This document shows positions 9,595-17,659 of a stretch of 64,000 nucleotides of DNA, piece after piece; within the stretch, counting starts at the first letter, position 1; every line of letters starts with the position of its first letter. A model generated the notes under the pieces. It did no database searches. It was not told the origin of the DNA and was given only the letters and a program-made list of their open reading frames with translations. Both the position numbers and the translations under genes were made by a program. The DNA is from Actinomadura rubrisoli (GTDB taxonomy: Bacteria > Actinomycetota > Actinomycetes > Streptosporangiales > Streptosporangiaceae): positions 1-64,000 of the forward strand of contig NZ_SMKU01000006.1 in NCBI RefSeq assembly GCF_004349215.1. Direction: 5' to 3'.

Positions 9595-11052
9595 CTAGGC
9601 GGGACGGAGGCCGCGGGAGTCGACTTGATGTTGGGCGATGAGCTGGTCGGTTAGGACCGTTTGAAGCTCCGCGATCTTGGCTTGGGCCTCTTCGAGCTGG
9701 TGCTTGAGTTCCTTGACGTTGCCTCGTTCGCCTTGTCCCGTACGAATCTTGTCCAAGGCATGGAGGGCTGTCTCGTCGGCGTTGGGGAGGCTGTGAAGGT
9801 AGCGCTCGGTTGTTGAGATCCTGCGGTGTCCGAGACGCTCCTTGACCACCTGTAGGTCGGCTCCGCCAGCGAGGAGCCATGAGGCGTGGGCGTGTCGCAG
9901 GTCGTGGATTCGGGGCTTGCTGTCGAGGTCGGCAGCGGCACGAGCCGGGTACCAACAGTGCCTACGGAACCAACTCGCGGAAATGTGCGGGTCAGTGTCG
10001 ACGGTGCGAGGCTTGCGAGGGCTGTCCTTGCCGCGAGCGCGTCGTTCGGCACGGTAGTCGGCGTACGCGCCGCGACAGTGCGCGCATTTACATTTGCCTA
10101 GGTTGTAGGCGGTGATGGTGCCGTGAGTATACATCCGGCCGTTCGGGGCGATGAACTTCAGAGCCTGAGAGTCGAGGAGTTGAGGCGGCGGCTCGGCGGC
10201 CTCGTGGCATCGAGAAAACAGAAGGTCCTCTGGGCCGAGGTACTTGGCCTCGACATGGGCTTTGAGTTTTGCGACGATTTGTGCGCTGAGCTTCAGCCGA
10301 CGCCAGCGCTTGCCCTTGGGGTATTCCTTTATCAGGAATCGTTTCCCGTGTGGGTGATGCTTGGGAACAAGTTCGACCACCGCACGGCTGACGGAAAGGA
10401 TTTGGGTATCGAAATCGAGATCCTTGACCCGCAACTCGGTAAGCTCTCCCCATCGGAGGCCGCTCTCGATATCGGTCTCGACCAGCAAACGAGCATCGGC
10501 ACTTGGCAGGGCATTGTAGATCAGATCGAACTGATCAGACGTGATGATGACTCTGGGCTTATCCGGCACGGGGTCCGTGTCCACTGCCCGACTGGGGTGG
10601 TAGACGATCACGTCGTCGTTCAGGGCCGTGGTGAAGATGGCGTTGAGGATCGAGGTCTTGCAGTACTTGATCCTGTGAGCCGAGACATTTCGCTTCTTGA
10701 GATGGGCGATCCAGTCTCGGACGTGCTCGGATGTGATCGCCCCCATCTTCAGCTTCCCGAAGTACGGCATGATGTGCGCATTCAGGGCGTACACGTAATC
10801 CTGCCGAGTACTGGCTTCCATCCGATGGTTCGGCAACCACCTCCCCTCCACGTAGGCGCGGAAGGTCTGTCTACCGCGACGAGCGTCTCCCAGCTTTCCT
10901 TCGAAGACACGCCCCTCCGCCCTCATCCATGCCTTCCGGGCATCCTTCTTAATGTCGTACATTCCGGCAGATTGCTGACATCCTTGTCCGTCAAGGTACA
11001 GCGCCTGGTACCGCGTCCCCTTCTTGTTGTTGTACGTACGAACGAAACCCAT
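9595..11052 (-). CDS. Tyrosine recombinase (integrase) with Cys-rich insert
   Basis: Site-specific integrase of the phage/ICE tyrosine recombinase class, 485 residues from the ATG at 11052, which has a GAGGTGG ribosome site five bases upstream; an ATG at 11085 adds 11 residues. It has an N-terminal arm-binding region, a core-binding SAM-like domain (about 60-150) and a catalytic domain with Arg200 (SGLRWGEL), HDLRHAH at 383-389, LGH (His409) and Tyr418 (TTERYLHS), all intact. Between catalytic boxes (about 305-340) lies an insert with HGTITAYNLGKCKCAHC (Cys321, 323, 326), resembling a short actinobacterial zinc-ribbon-like motif. A C-terminal coiled coil follows (about 443-475). It ends 47 nt from the CRISPR array. 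Confidence 0.92.
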   Translation of the reverse strand: MGFVRTYNNKKGTRYQALYLDGQGCQQSAGMYDIKKDARKAWMRAEGRVFEGKLGDARRGRQTFRAYVEGRWLPNHRMEASTRQDYVYALNAHIMPYFGKLKMGAITSEHVRDWIAHLKKRNVSAHRIKYCKTSILNAIFTTALNDDVIVYHPSRAVDTDPVPDKPRVIITSDQFDLIYNALPSADARLLVETDIESGLRWGELTELRVKDLDFDTQILSVSRAVVELVPKHHPHGKRFLIKEYPKGKRWRRLKLSAQIVAKLKAHVEAKYLGPEDLLFSRCHEAAEPPPQLLDSQALKFIAPNGRMYTHGTITAYNLGKCKCAHCRGAYADYRAERRARGKDSPRKPRTVDTDPHISASWFRRHCWYPARAAADLDSKPRIHDLRHAHASWLLAGGADLQVVKERLGHRRISTTERYLHSLPNADETALHALDKIRTGQGERGNVKELKHQLEEAQAKIAELQTVLTDQLIAQHQVDSRGLRPA

Positions 11053-11089
11053 GGCGACCACCTCACGACCTTGATCATCTATCATTTTC

Positions 11090-11121
11090 CTATCACTGGA
11101 TCTTGCGTGATTCAGTGATAG
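11090..11121. promoter_or_regulatory. Inverted repeat upstream of integrase
   Basis: A perfect 9-bp inverted repeat, CTATCACTG (11090-11098) and CAGTGATAG (11113-11121), separated by 14 nt, lies directly upstream of the integrase start. It may be an operator or a recombinase/excisionase arm site. No U-tract follows, so a terminator is less likely. Confidence 0.5.
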
Positions 11122-11218
11122 TCCGACGGACTGCGCGTCAGAGCACCAGGTGCCCTGACCTGCAGTTTAGCCAGGAAATGGCAAGATCGCCAGCATTGGA
11201 AATGGACGCTAATCATTT

Positions 11219-11263
11219 CTTCCAAACTGGCTACGCGGGTTCGATTCCCGTCGCCCGCTCCCA
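11219..11263 (+). repeat. tRNA-Gly(UCC) 3'-half fragment, attachment-site copy 1
   Basis: The sequence runs from a tRNA-Gly anticodon loop (CTTCCAA) through the T arm (GCGGG-TTCGATT-CCCGT) to the acceptor 3' strand CGCCCGCTCC. The expected 5' half (GCGGGCGTAGCTC...) is absent upstream, so this is not a functional tRNA but the segment that integrative elements copy when they insert in a tRNA 3' end. Positions 11232-11263 are repeated exactly at 12779-12810. Confidence 0.75.
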
Positions 11264-11893
11264 CCAAGAAGGCCCAGGCCAGAGGCATGATCCCCCGACC
11301 CGGGCCGTCCTGCTTTCAAGACCGTTTGCGCTTCCGTGCCCGTTGCGTGCCGCCGCGACCACCTGGTCGCGCTTCTGGCTCGCATGCTGGTAGATCAGCG
11401 CCGCCCGCGTCGAGGCACGTCCCATCCGGGCCATCAGCTCTTTGAGACTCGCGCCGGTCGTGGCCGAGAGCGTGTTTCCGACGTGCCGAAGGTCATGGAA
11501 GTGCAGCCCGGGAAGCCCGACATCGGCACACATCTCGTTCCAGATCCGCCGGAACCCAGAGCGTCGGAGCGGGCCGCCACGAGGACCCGCGAACACCCGG
11601 CCGTCCGGCCCATCTTCGGCGAACCCGTCCAGGTGCGCCCGTCCAAGCCTTGAGCACGCGATCATCGATCCACTCTTTGGCGTAGACGTCGAACGGCACT
11701 TTGCCCGCGTCCGGGTCGAGCCACTCCCCCGAGTGATTTCCGCTTCCTTGAGGACGAGCCCCTGTTCAGCGTCCCTCTTGGTCGCGAAGGTGCTCGGCGC
11801 CGGTCGATCATAGCCGTCCGGTCCCGGATACCGCGCCTGGAAACGCCCAGACGGAAGCTTGCGGACGCGTCCGAAGCGCTGTTTGCCAGCCAT
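11231..11893 (-). pseudogene. Decayed integrase remnant
   Basis: The frame starts like actinomycete integrative-element integrases (MAGKQRFGRVRKLPSG) and ends with a recognisable catalytic C-terminus: HFHDLRHVGNT, MGRAS, and ALIYQHA with the nucleophile Tyr. Most of the core-binding domain and the box I Arg are missing. The middle is frame-shifted: a neighbouring frame at about 11650-11699 reads MPFDVYAKEWIDDRVL, typical of the lost section. The final residues ([10 protein letters not shown]) are only translation of the tRNA-Gly fragment. Its 3' end abuts att copy 1 and its start abuts the xis remnant, the usual xis-int-att order of pSAM2-like elements. Confidence 0.8.
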
Positions 11894-12066
11894 TAGGCAG
11901 CTCTCCCCGTGTTCGTGCCGCGAAGGGTGGCCGGTTCGACGAGCCTGGCCGCGATGAACTCACGGAGGGCGGATTCGGGGATGCGGACGAACCGTCCGAC
12001 CCGCACGAAGCGGATGCGTCGTTCTTCCACGAGGCGACGAGGGAACCCCGGACTGGTGTTGATCTG
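11894..12066 (-). pseudogene. Excisionase (xis) C-terminal remnant
   Basis: On the minus strand an open stretch reads NTSPGFPRRLVEERRIRF, then VRVGRFVRIPESALREF, and ends with TAA at 11894-11896, directly before the ATG of the integrase remnant. This is the winged-helix/MerR-like half of actinomycete excisionases. A TGA sits immediately upstream (12067-12069) and the N-terminal helix-turn-helix part is missing, so it is truncated. Confidence 0.7.
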
Positions 12067-12111
12067 TCAGCGTGGCGTACGCGCCTGGTCGCGCCATGGC
12101 ATGGTGTTGCG

Positions 12112-12630
12112 GTGTCGTTTCCCTGGACGAACCTCATCACAGCCGGATCGACTCTGATCGCCGCTCTTGGCGGAGCTTCTCTGACAGCATTACTCAGCGG
12201 TCGGGCCGAAAGCCATCGCCTCGCACATGAGCGCCTGATGAACCGCGCTCATCAGCGGACCGAGGGGTACGCGGACTTCCTCCGCATCGCGCAAGCAGAC
12301 GCCCGCCTCTTGGGCATTGCCGGCTTCCGTTTCTCTCACGGTGTTCCCGACGATGAAGAGGCACAGAAGATGATCGACGAGATGAGCGAGATCGTCGTCG
12401 TCTTCCAAGGAGCGTGTGCGCGAGTCGAGATCGTGGGCTCGGAGGCAGCGGCAAGCGCGGCCCGACGCGTCTCCGAGGCCGCCGCTCTGGTGGGCCAACG
12501 CCTTCGTATCTCCTACCTCTCAGGACAGCCCGTCGACCTGGACGCCGGGACTGCCGAGCACGCGGAACTGAAGCGCACGATCGACCAGTTCTCGCAACTG
12601 TGCCGTCAGGAACTCGCCGACGCGGATTGA
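12112..12630 (+). CDS. Small membrane-anchored hypothetical protein
   Basis: A 172-residue product from GTG at 12112. An N-terminal hydrophobic segment (about residues 6-28, NLITAGSTLIAALGGASLTALL) would anchor it in the membrane, followed by a helical, charged cytoplasmic part (ESHRLAHERLMNRAHQRTEGYADFL...). I recognise the general look of a widespread actinobacterial small anchored protein but no named domain. It sits alone between the two tRNA-Gly repeats, so it is probably cargo of the decayed element. Function unknown. Confidence 0.65.
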   Translation: MSFPWTNLITAGSTLIAALGGASLTALLSGRAESHRLAHERLMNRAHQRTEGYADFLRIAQADARLLGIAGFRFSHGVPDDEEAQKMIDEMSEIVVVFQGACARVEIVGSEAAASAARRVSEAAALVGQRLRISYLSGQPVDLDAGTAEHAELKRTIDQFSQLCRQELADAD

Positions 12631-12707
12631 CCAACCGCTCGTTGCGTGCCCGCTGCGCGTCCATTGGAGCGGGCAACGACGGCGGGTGGACGTCCATACG
12701 CAGGTTA

Positions 12708-13160
<453 letters not shown>

Positions 13161-13220
13161 GGTCGGCGCTCAGGTTTCAGTCGTTTTCGTCGCTGCTTCT
13201 CCGTCGCTCAGATCAGCCTC

Positions 13221-13249
13221 TTGACAGTGCCCACTTGATGTTCTATTGA
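13221..13249 (+). promoter_or_regulatory. Promoter of the dioxygenase-glycosidase unit
   Basis: TTGACA at 13221-13226 and TATTGA at 13244-13249 are separated by 17 nt. Transcription would begin near 13256, just before the palindrome at 13268. Confidence 0.55.
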
Positions 13250-13267
13250 TATAGGGAACACTTGATG

Positions 13268-13282
13268 TGGAATGAGATTCCA
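13268..13282. promoter_or_regulatory. IclR-type operator O1
   Basis: TGGAA-tgaga-TTCCA is a perfect 15-nt palindrome with the spacing of the classical IclR box. It lies downstream of the -10 and upstream of the preferred GTG start of the dioxygenase gene. It is one of four related sites in this cluster. Confidence 0.65.
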
Positions 13283-13312
13283 TGTCATGCGACCGAGGCG
13301 AGAGGGAAGTTC

Positions 13313-14161
13313 GTGAGTGCGGTAGATGGTCCACGTATCGATACCACCGACTGGTCGTCCATGTCCGAAGCGGAGCAGGTACGACATCTGGAGGTGGAGG
13401 GGTTCGTCGTCATTCCCGATCTGCTCTCGGCTGAGCGGCTCCGGGAGATGAGGAGAGAGCTCGCAGCGCTACCGACGGAGGGGATGGACTACAGCGAGCA
13501 TCAGCGGAGCTGCGTGGATGTTCAGTGGACGGACTCTCCGTCGTGTATCGCCGTCATCGGCCTTCCGGAGATGGTGGGGTTCCTTGAGCGGCTCTTTGGA
13601 GATGAGCTGATCTGCACGTCGTCGATGTACGCGGTTTCGCGGCCCGGACACCCCGGGATGGCGATCCATACCGACGCGCAACCGTATGGGTCCAGGATCT
13701 TCGGGCCGCAGGCGAGTGCGCCGAAGCTGGTGCGGGTGCTCTACTACCTGGATGATCTGACGCCAGAACACGCGCCGCTCAAGGTGGTTCCTCATTCGCA
13801 TCTGTCACTGCATGCGGATGCCAATCCGTACCGGCGGTATCTCGCGCACCCCGAGGAGGTGATGGTGACCTGCCGGGCGGGGTCTGCGGCCATCATCAAC
13901 CAGTCGGTCTTTCATGCGAACTATCCGAACACGAGCGAGACGGACCGGGAGTTGTTCGCCATCGCCTATCGGCCCGCTTGGGCGGGGCCGATTGCTCAGG
14001 TGGAGGAATGGCCTGCGGAAAAGGTGGCCGGGCTGCCGGAGCATGTTCGGCGTTACTTCGGCAGCCTGAACACCCGCAAGATCGACTTCGATGTGCGGAA
14101 TCGATCGGATGACATGGCGACCACGGCGCCGGGCATCAATCCCAGCAGGTGGGACGGCTGA
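13313..14161 (+). CDS. Phytanoyl-CoA dioxygenase (PhyH) family Fe(II)/2-oxoglutarate oxygenase
   Basis: A member of the non-heme iron, 2-oxoglutarate-dependent PhyH family, which hydroxylates small molecules. The metal ligands appear as IHTDAQP (His-x-Asp) and the distal His in NQSVFHANYPNT, with a downstream Arg for 2-oxoglutarate. The frame is open from a TTG at 13262, but the GTG at 13313 (MSAVDGPRIDTTD, 282 aa) has an AGGGAAG ribosome site and lies beyond the promoter-operator, so it is preferred. The next gene overlaps or follows at once. The substrate is unknown; the shared operator suggests it acts in the same pathway as the 19-33 kb operon. Confidence 0.85.
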   Translation: MSAVDGPRIDTTDWSSMSEAEQVRHLEVEGFVVIPDLLSAERLREMRRELAALPTEGMDYSEHQRSCVDVQWTDSPSCIAVIGLPEMVGFLERLFGDELICTSSMYAVSRPGHPGMAIHTDAQPYGSRIFGPQASAPKLVRVLYYLDDLTPEHAPLKVVPHSHLSLHADANPYRRYLAHPEEVMVTCRAGSAAIINQSVFHANYPNTSETDRELFAIAYRPAWAGPIAQVEEWPAEKVAGLPEHVRRYFGSLNTRKIDFDVRNRSDDMATTAPGINPSRWDG

Positions 14162-15294
14162 GTTTGCCGATGGGGTCCAATCTGATCTCGGTGTCCTGGG
14201 GCGACCATCTGGAGTTCGGCCTCGGTGATGGGGCGCTGAGCTCGGCTGATGCCGTCGACCGGGCGGTCGGGCGCTGGCAGGACGAACTCGGGGGCGGGGC
14301 GGTGCTCTGGCGGGAGCGCCGCTCCGCCCGGTGGTATGCGCGAACGTTCCAGGCGCCCGGTGTGTCCGCGCGCAGACCGAGCATTTCGAAGGAGCTCGAT
14401 TTCGACGAGCACGCGGTGATTGTCGAGAGTGCTCATCGGCGCGGGATGAAGGCGTTCGTCTATGTCACGGTTTTCGATGAGGGGTGGCCGCTCGATCTTG
14501 GGTGGGGTGGCGGATACGAGACATGGCAGAGCCATTATGTGATCCGTAATCCCGGACATCAGATCGTGGACCGGGAGGGCTCGGCCTATCTGCACGGGGT
14601 GCTGTGTTTTGGCTATCCCGAGGTTCGGAGATACAAGCTCGGTGTCATTCGGCGGCTGCTTGCCGAGTATGACTGGGATGGAGTGTTCATTTGTACTCGA
14701 TCTCAGTCTCGGCCTGCTCCGCACGCGGACTGGTTCGGGTTCAATGAGCCGGTTGTCGAGGAGTTCAGGGCGCGGCACGGGGTTGATATCCGGCACCAGG
14801 ACTTCGACCTGGAAACCTGGCGCCGGCTGCGCGGGGAAGGATTCACCCAGTTCCTCCGCGAGGTGCAGGCGGATCTTCGGCCGAAGGGGCAGGCGCTCCT
14901 TGTCGGGATTCCCCGGGCATCCTATATCGGGCCGCCTATCGGGAACATGCACCTGGACTGGCCGCTGTGGGTGCGGGAGGAAATCGTCGATGGGCTGATT
15001 ATCGACCAGGTGGCCGCGAGGTGCCCCTCCACGTGGATATGGATGTGGCCGAGCACAGAGCAAGGTTATGGGTATGTCGAAAACGAGCAGCCGCCGCTCG
15101 ATAAGGATCTGGCCGGGCGGTGGGCAGCGGTGGCGGAGGGCGGTAGGGAGCTTTACCTGGCGAGGCAATGGCACGACTTCGATCGCGAGGAGAACGACCG
15201 GCTCTCTGGTCTTCCAGGAGTTGGCGGGCTTGTGTTCAGCTCGTTCCGATACGACAATCCCGACGTTGTCAGGTGGGATGTCTGGGCGATGTAG
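14149..15294 (+). CDS. Glycoside-hydrolase-like TIM-barrel protein
   Basis: A 381-residue protein from GTG at 14149 (overlapping the dioxygenase); an ATG at 14170 (MGSNLISVSWGDHLEF) is equally likely. It resembles hypothetical glycosidase/GHL-type barrels: repeated Trp-rich loops, HRRGMKAFVYVTVFDEGW, YDWDGVFICTRSQ (putative acidic barrel strand) and the terminal GLVFSSFRYDNPD. No signal peptide is seen, so it should act in the cytoplasm. The specific reaction cannot be read from the sequence. Its coupling to PhyH and the shared regulon imply processing of an imported glycosylated or acylated compound. Confidence 0.65.
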   Translation: MGRLSLPMGSNLISVSWGDHLEFGLGDGALSSADAVDRAVGRWQDELGGGAVLWRERRSARWYARTFQAPGVSARRPSISKELDFDEHAVIVESAHRRGMKAFVYVTVFDEGWPLDLGWGGGYETWQSHYVIRNPGHQIVDREGSAYLHGVLCFGYPEVRRYKLGVIRRLLAEYDWDGVFICTRSQSRPAPHADWFGFNEPVVEEFRARHGVDIRHQDFDLETWRRLRGEGFTQFLREVQADLRPKGQALLVGIPRASYIGPPIGNMHLDWPLWVREEIVDGLIIDQVAARCPSTWIWMWPSTEQGYGYVENEQPPLDKDLAGRWAAVAEGGRELYLARQWHDFDREENDRLSGLPGVGGLVFSSFRYDNPDVVRWDVWAM

Positions 15295-15299
15295 TAAAT

Positions 15300-15335
15300 G
15301 CCGCCGCACCGGCTCAAGGGGGCCGGCGCGGCGGC
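15300..15335. terminator. Bidirectional hairpin between convergent genes
   Basis: GCCGCCGCACCGGC pairs with GCCGGCGCGGCGGC (one mismatch) around a short loop, between the + gene ending at 15294 and the - gene ending at 15345. There is no clear U-run. Confidence 0.55.
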
Positions 15336-15344
15336 GCTCTCGTG

Positions 15345-17513
15345 TCAGGGTTGGGTGGTGGGAGTTGTGGTGAAGAGCTCGGCCTCGGCGAGCTGCGGCT
15401 GGCCGGCGCTGACGTGGGTGATCCGTACCCGCACGTGCTTGGCCGTGACCGGCGTGAAGGTCAGATACTGCGTTTGGGCGGTGTCGGCCATCGTCAAGCC
15501 CGCGACCTGGGTCCAGGTGGTGCCGTTCGGCGAGGTCTCCACCACGGCGGACTCCTGGTAGCCGGGCTTGAGCATCAGGCCGACCTTGTTGAGCTGGTAG
15601 GGCTGGTCGAGCGAGATCTGCCAGGTCCCCGCACAGGAACTGCAGGTGCCCGCGGCGGCATACCAGTAGTCGGCCTTACCGTCGATGGGTCCGGAGGGGT
15701 TGATGCCTGGACGAGCGCCGGCAGGGTCGAGGTAGGTGAGGTTCCCGCCGATGCCGGCCTGGCCGTTCAGGAGCATCTGGCGGAGGTCGAGTCTGGTCGA
15801 TCGGAAGCGGTTGAAGGTCGTCGGCGCGACCCGTACGGCGAGATCGTTGAGGACGGCGGACCCGTTGCCCTGGGTGTCGGTGATCTCCGCCCGGATGTAC
15901 TTGGCGTCATTGCCCGGCCGGAGCGCGGTCCAGTCATACGCGGTGGTGCCCTGCATCGTGTAGTTGCGGATCGTCTGCCAGTCTCCCGAGCCGGTCAGGC
16001 TGGTGCGGAGGCGGGCCGACTCCTGATAGCCCGGTTTGAGCACCACACCGACATCGGTCACCAGGTAGGGCTTGTCCAGTGCCAAGGTGAACGTCTTGGT
16101 CGGCGGGGCCCCGGTACCGGCCGCGGCGCTGTACCAGTAGGTGGTGTTGCCGTCCAGCGCTCCGTACGGCTGCATCATGGGGCGGCTGGCGGCCCGGAAG
16201 TCCAGGTCGGTCTGGTAGGTGGCCTTCCCGTCGAGGTGCATCTTCCACAGGTCGAGCCGGTAGGGATCGGGCCGCAGGTAGGTGCCGCCCAGGATGCCCT
16301 CCAGCCGGTCGTAGTAGACGGTGAGCACCCGGCCGTCGTCCAGTTCCACGCTCGCCGGGTAGGACATGTCCGAGGACGGGAAGCCGGCCCAGCCGGGCTG
16401 TGGGGTGCGCGGCGTTTTGTAGATCATCTTGCTCTGGGTGCCGGTCCAGCCGGTCTTGGGATCGTAGATGCGGCCCACCACCGGCCGGCCGCCGGCGAAG
16501 GCGCCGGAGGTGTCCCCGTAGGTGAGCAGGTGGCTGCCGCCGCGGAGTTTGAGCATGTGCGGGGCGTGGCCCTTGAGCGAGGGCTCGTCGGCCGGGGCGG
16601 TCCAGGTGTTGCCGTTGTCGTAGGAGTGGCTCACCCGCATGACCTGGGCGGCCGGATTGCCGGAGGTCCGGGTGACCATCATGATGTGGCCCCCGCCGAG
16701 GTCGGCCAGGGTGGGCTCGGCATAGCTGACGACCCCGGGGTCGCCGTCCCACATGACGACCCGCTCGTCCGCCTTGTCCCAGGTGTAGCCGCCCGACCCG
16801 TCCGGACGGCCGCGCAGCACATGGGCGCTGAACTTGCTCGTGGCGCTCCGGTAGTCGCGGTGCACATAGATGGGCAGCAGCAGGTCGCCGTTGGCCAGTT
16901 CGACCATGTCGCCGTCGACACCCGCCCATCCATAGGTCGTGTCATAGGCCAGGGTGGCCGGGGTGGTGGCCGCCGACCAGGTCGCGCCGTTGTCGGTCGA
17001 TCGTTTGACGTACACCTTGCGCCGGTTGGGCCGGGACGGCTTGTAGTCGTAGTAGGCCACCATCAGGTCGCCGTTGCGGAGCGTGGTGAGGCTCGGCTCC
17101 TTGACGTCGCTGGCGGTCGGGTCGCTGGCGATGACGGTCTCCGCCGACCAGGTCCGGCCGTTGTCGGAGCTGCGGCGGCCCGCGACGAGGCCGCCGAAGG
17201 AGTGGCTGACCGACCAGGAGTAGGCGACGTAGAGGTCACCGTTGGCCAGCCGGGTCAGGGACGGGAACCAGGGGCAGCCGACGGTCTCGTTCAACTGCCG
17301 GTTGGCGGCGGAGTCGTTGGTGGCCGGGTCGCCGTCGTCGCCGAGCATGGGGTCCCAGGCCCGGCAGGTGCTGTTGTCCGGAGAAAGGATCTTGAGGTCG
17401 GGCACGGCGGGTTCATCGACCGACGGCCCCGCGGCCGAGGCGGGTGGTTGGGGGATCTGCAGCAGCGCCGCGGCGAGAACCGCCGCGGTGAGCAGACAGA
17501 GGAACCGGCGCAT
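15345..17513 (-). CDS. Secreted sialidase-like (Asp-box) protein with two discoidin-type C-terminal domains
   Basis: A 722-residue exported protein: Sec signal peptide (MRRFLCLLTAAVLAAALL...ASAA), then a six-bladed propeller of the sialidase/neuraminidase superfamily with three Asp-boxes (SSDNGRTW, STDNGATW, SYDNGNTW). After about residue 455 come two related F5/8-type C-like modules, each with a GxTTYWY/KADYWYAA segment and the shared KPGYQESA motif, likely carbohydrate-binding. It may hydrolyse or bind a glycan outside the cell; whether it is a true exo-sialidase is not certain. Start ATG at 17513 follows GGAAGTGGTGG. Upstream lie IclR-type sites, placing it in the regulon. Confidence 0.82.
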   Translation of the reverse strand: MRRFLCLLTAAVLAAALLQIPQPPASAAGPSVDEPAVPDLKILSPDNSTCRAWDPMLGDDGDPATNDSAANRQLNETVGCPWFPSLTRLANGDLYVAYSWSVSHSFGGLVAGRRSSDNGRTWSAETVIASDPTASDVKEPSLTTLRNGDLMVAYYDYKPSRPNRRKVYVKRSTDNGATWSAATTPATLAYDTTYGWAGVDGDMVELANGDLLLPIYVHRDYRSATSKFSAHVLRGRPDGSGGYTWDKADERVVMWDGDPGVVSYAEPTLADLGGGHIMMVTRTSGNPAAQVMRVSHSYDNGNTWTAPADEPSLKGHAPHMLKLRGGSHLLTYGDTSGAFAGGRPVVGRIYDPKTGWTGTQSKMIYKTPRTPQPGWAGFPSSDMSYPASVELDDGRVLTVYYDRLEGILGGTYLRPDPYRLDLWKMHLDGKATYQTDLDFRAASRPMMQPYGALDGNTTYWYSAAAGTGAPPTKTFTLALDKPYLVTDVGVVLKPGYQESARLRTSLTGSGDWQTIRNYTMQGTTAYDWTALRPGNDAKYIRAEITDTQGNGSAVLNDLAVRVAPTTFNRFRSTRLDLRQMLLNGQAGIGGNLTYLDPAGARPGINPSGPIDGKADYWYAAAGTCSSCAGTWQISLDQPYQLNKVGLMLKPGYQESAVVETSPNGTTWTQVAGLTMADTAQTQYLTFTPVTAKHVRVRITHVSAGQPQLAEAELFTTTPTTQP

Positions 17514-17595
17514 GGTCCACCACTTCCTGAACGCATCGGACGCACTCGACGTCCTGGACGTTCGCAGGTGATCGCCCGGATCGGGCTTGCTGCGA

Positions 17596-17646
17596 TGGAA
17601 CGCAAAACTTCATTCCATGTCAATAGGGACGTGGATTGATGTTCCA
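17596..17646. promoter_or_regulatory. IclR-type operator cluster O2 and promoter of the sialidase gene
   Basis: TGGAT-tgatg-TTCCA at 17632-17646 fits TGGAA-N5-TTCCA with one mismatch. Read on the minus strand it sits between GCGACA and CCCTAT at promoter spacing. A second element, CTTCATTCCATGTCAAT (17608-17624), contains a minus-strand TTGACA and matches the element at about 19031-19049 with one mismatch over 19 nt; a further TGGAA half-site is at 17596-17600. Confidence 0.55.
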
Positions 17647-17659
17647 TGTCGCCTCGCCC

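Noticed and set aside
11228..11263. A complete tRNA-Gly gene
   Set aside because: Only the anticodon loop and 3' half are present; the acceptor 5' strand and D arm are missing at both copies.
15168..17639. An 823-residue + strand open frame
   Set aside because: It is opposite the sialidase-like gene, which has a signal peptide, Asp-boxes and a ribosome site; the + frame has biased Gly/Val/Arg composition only.
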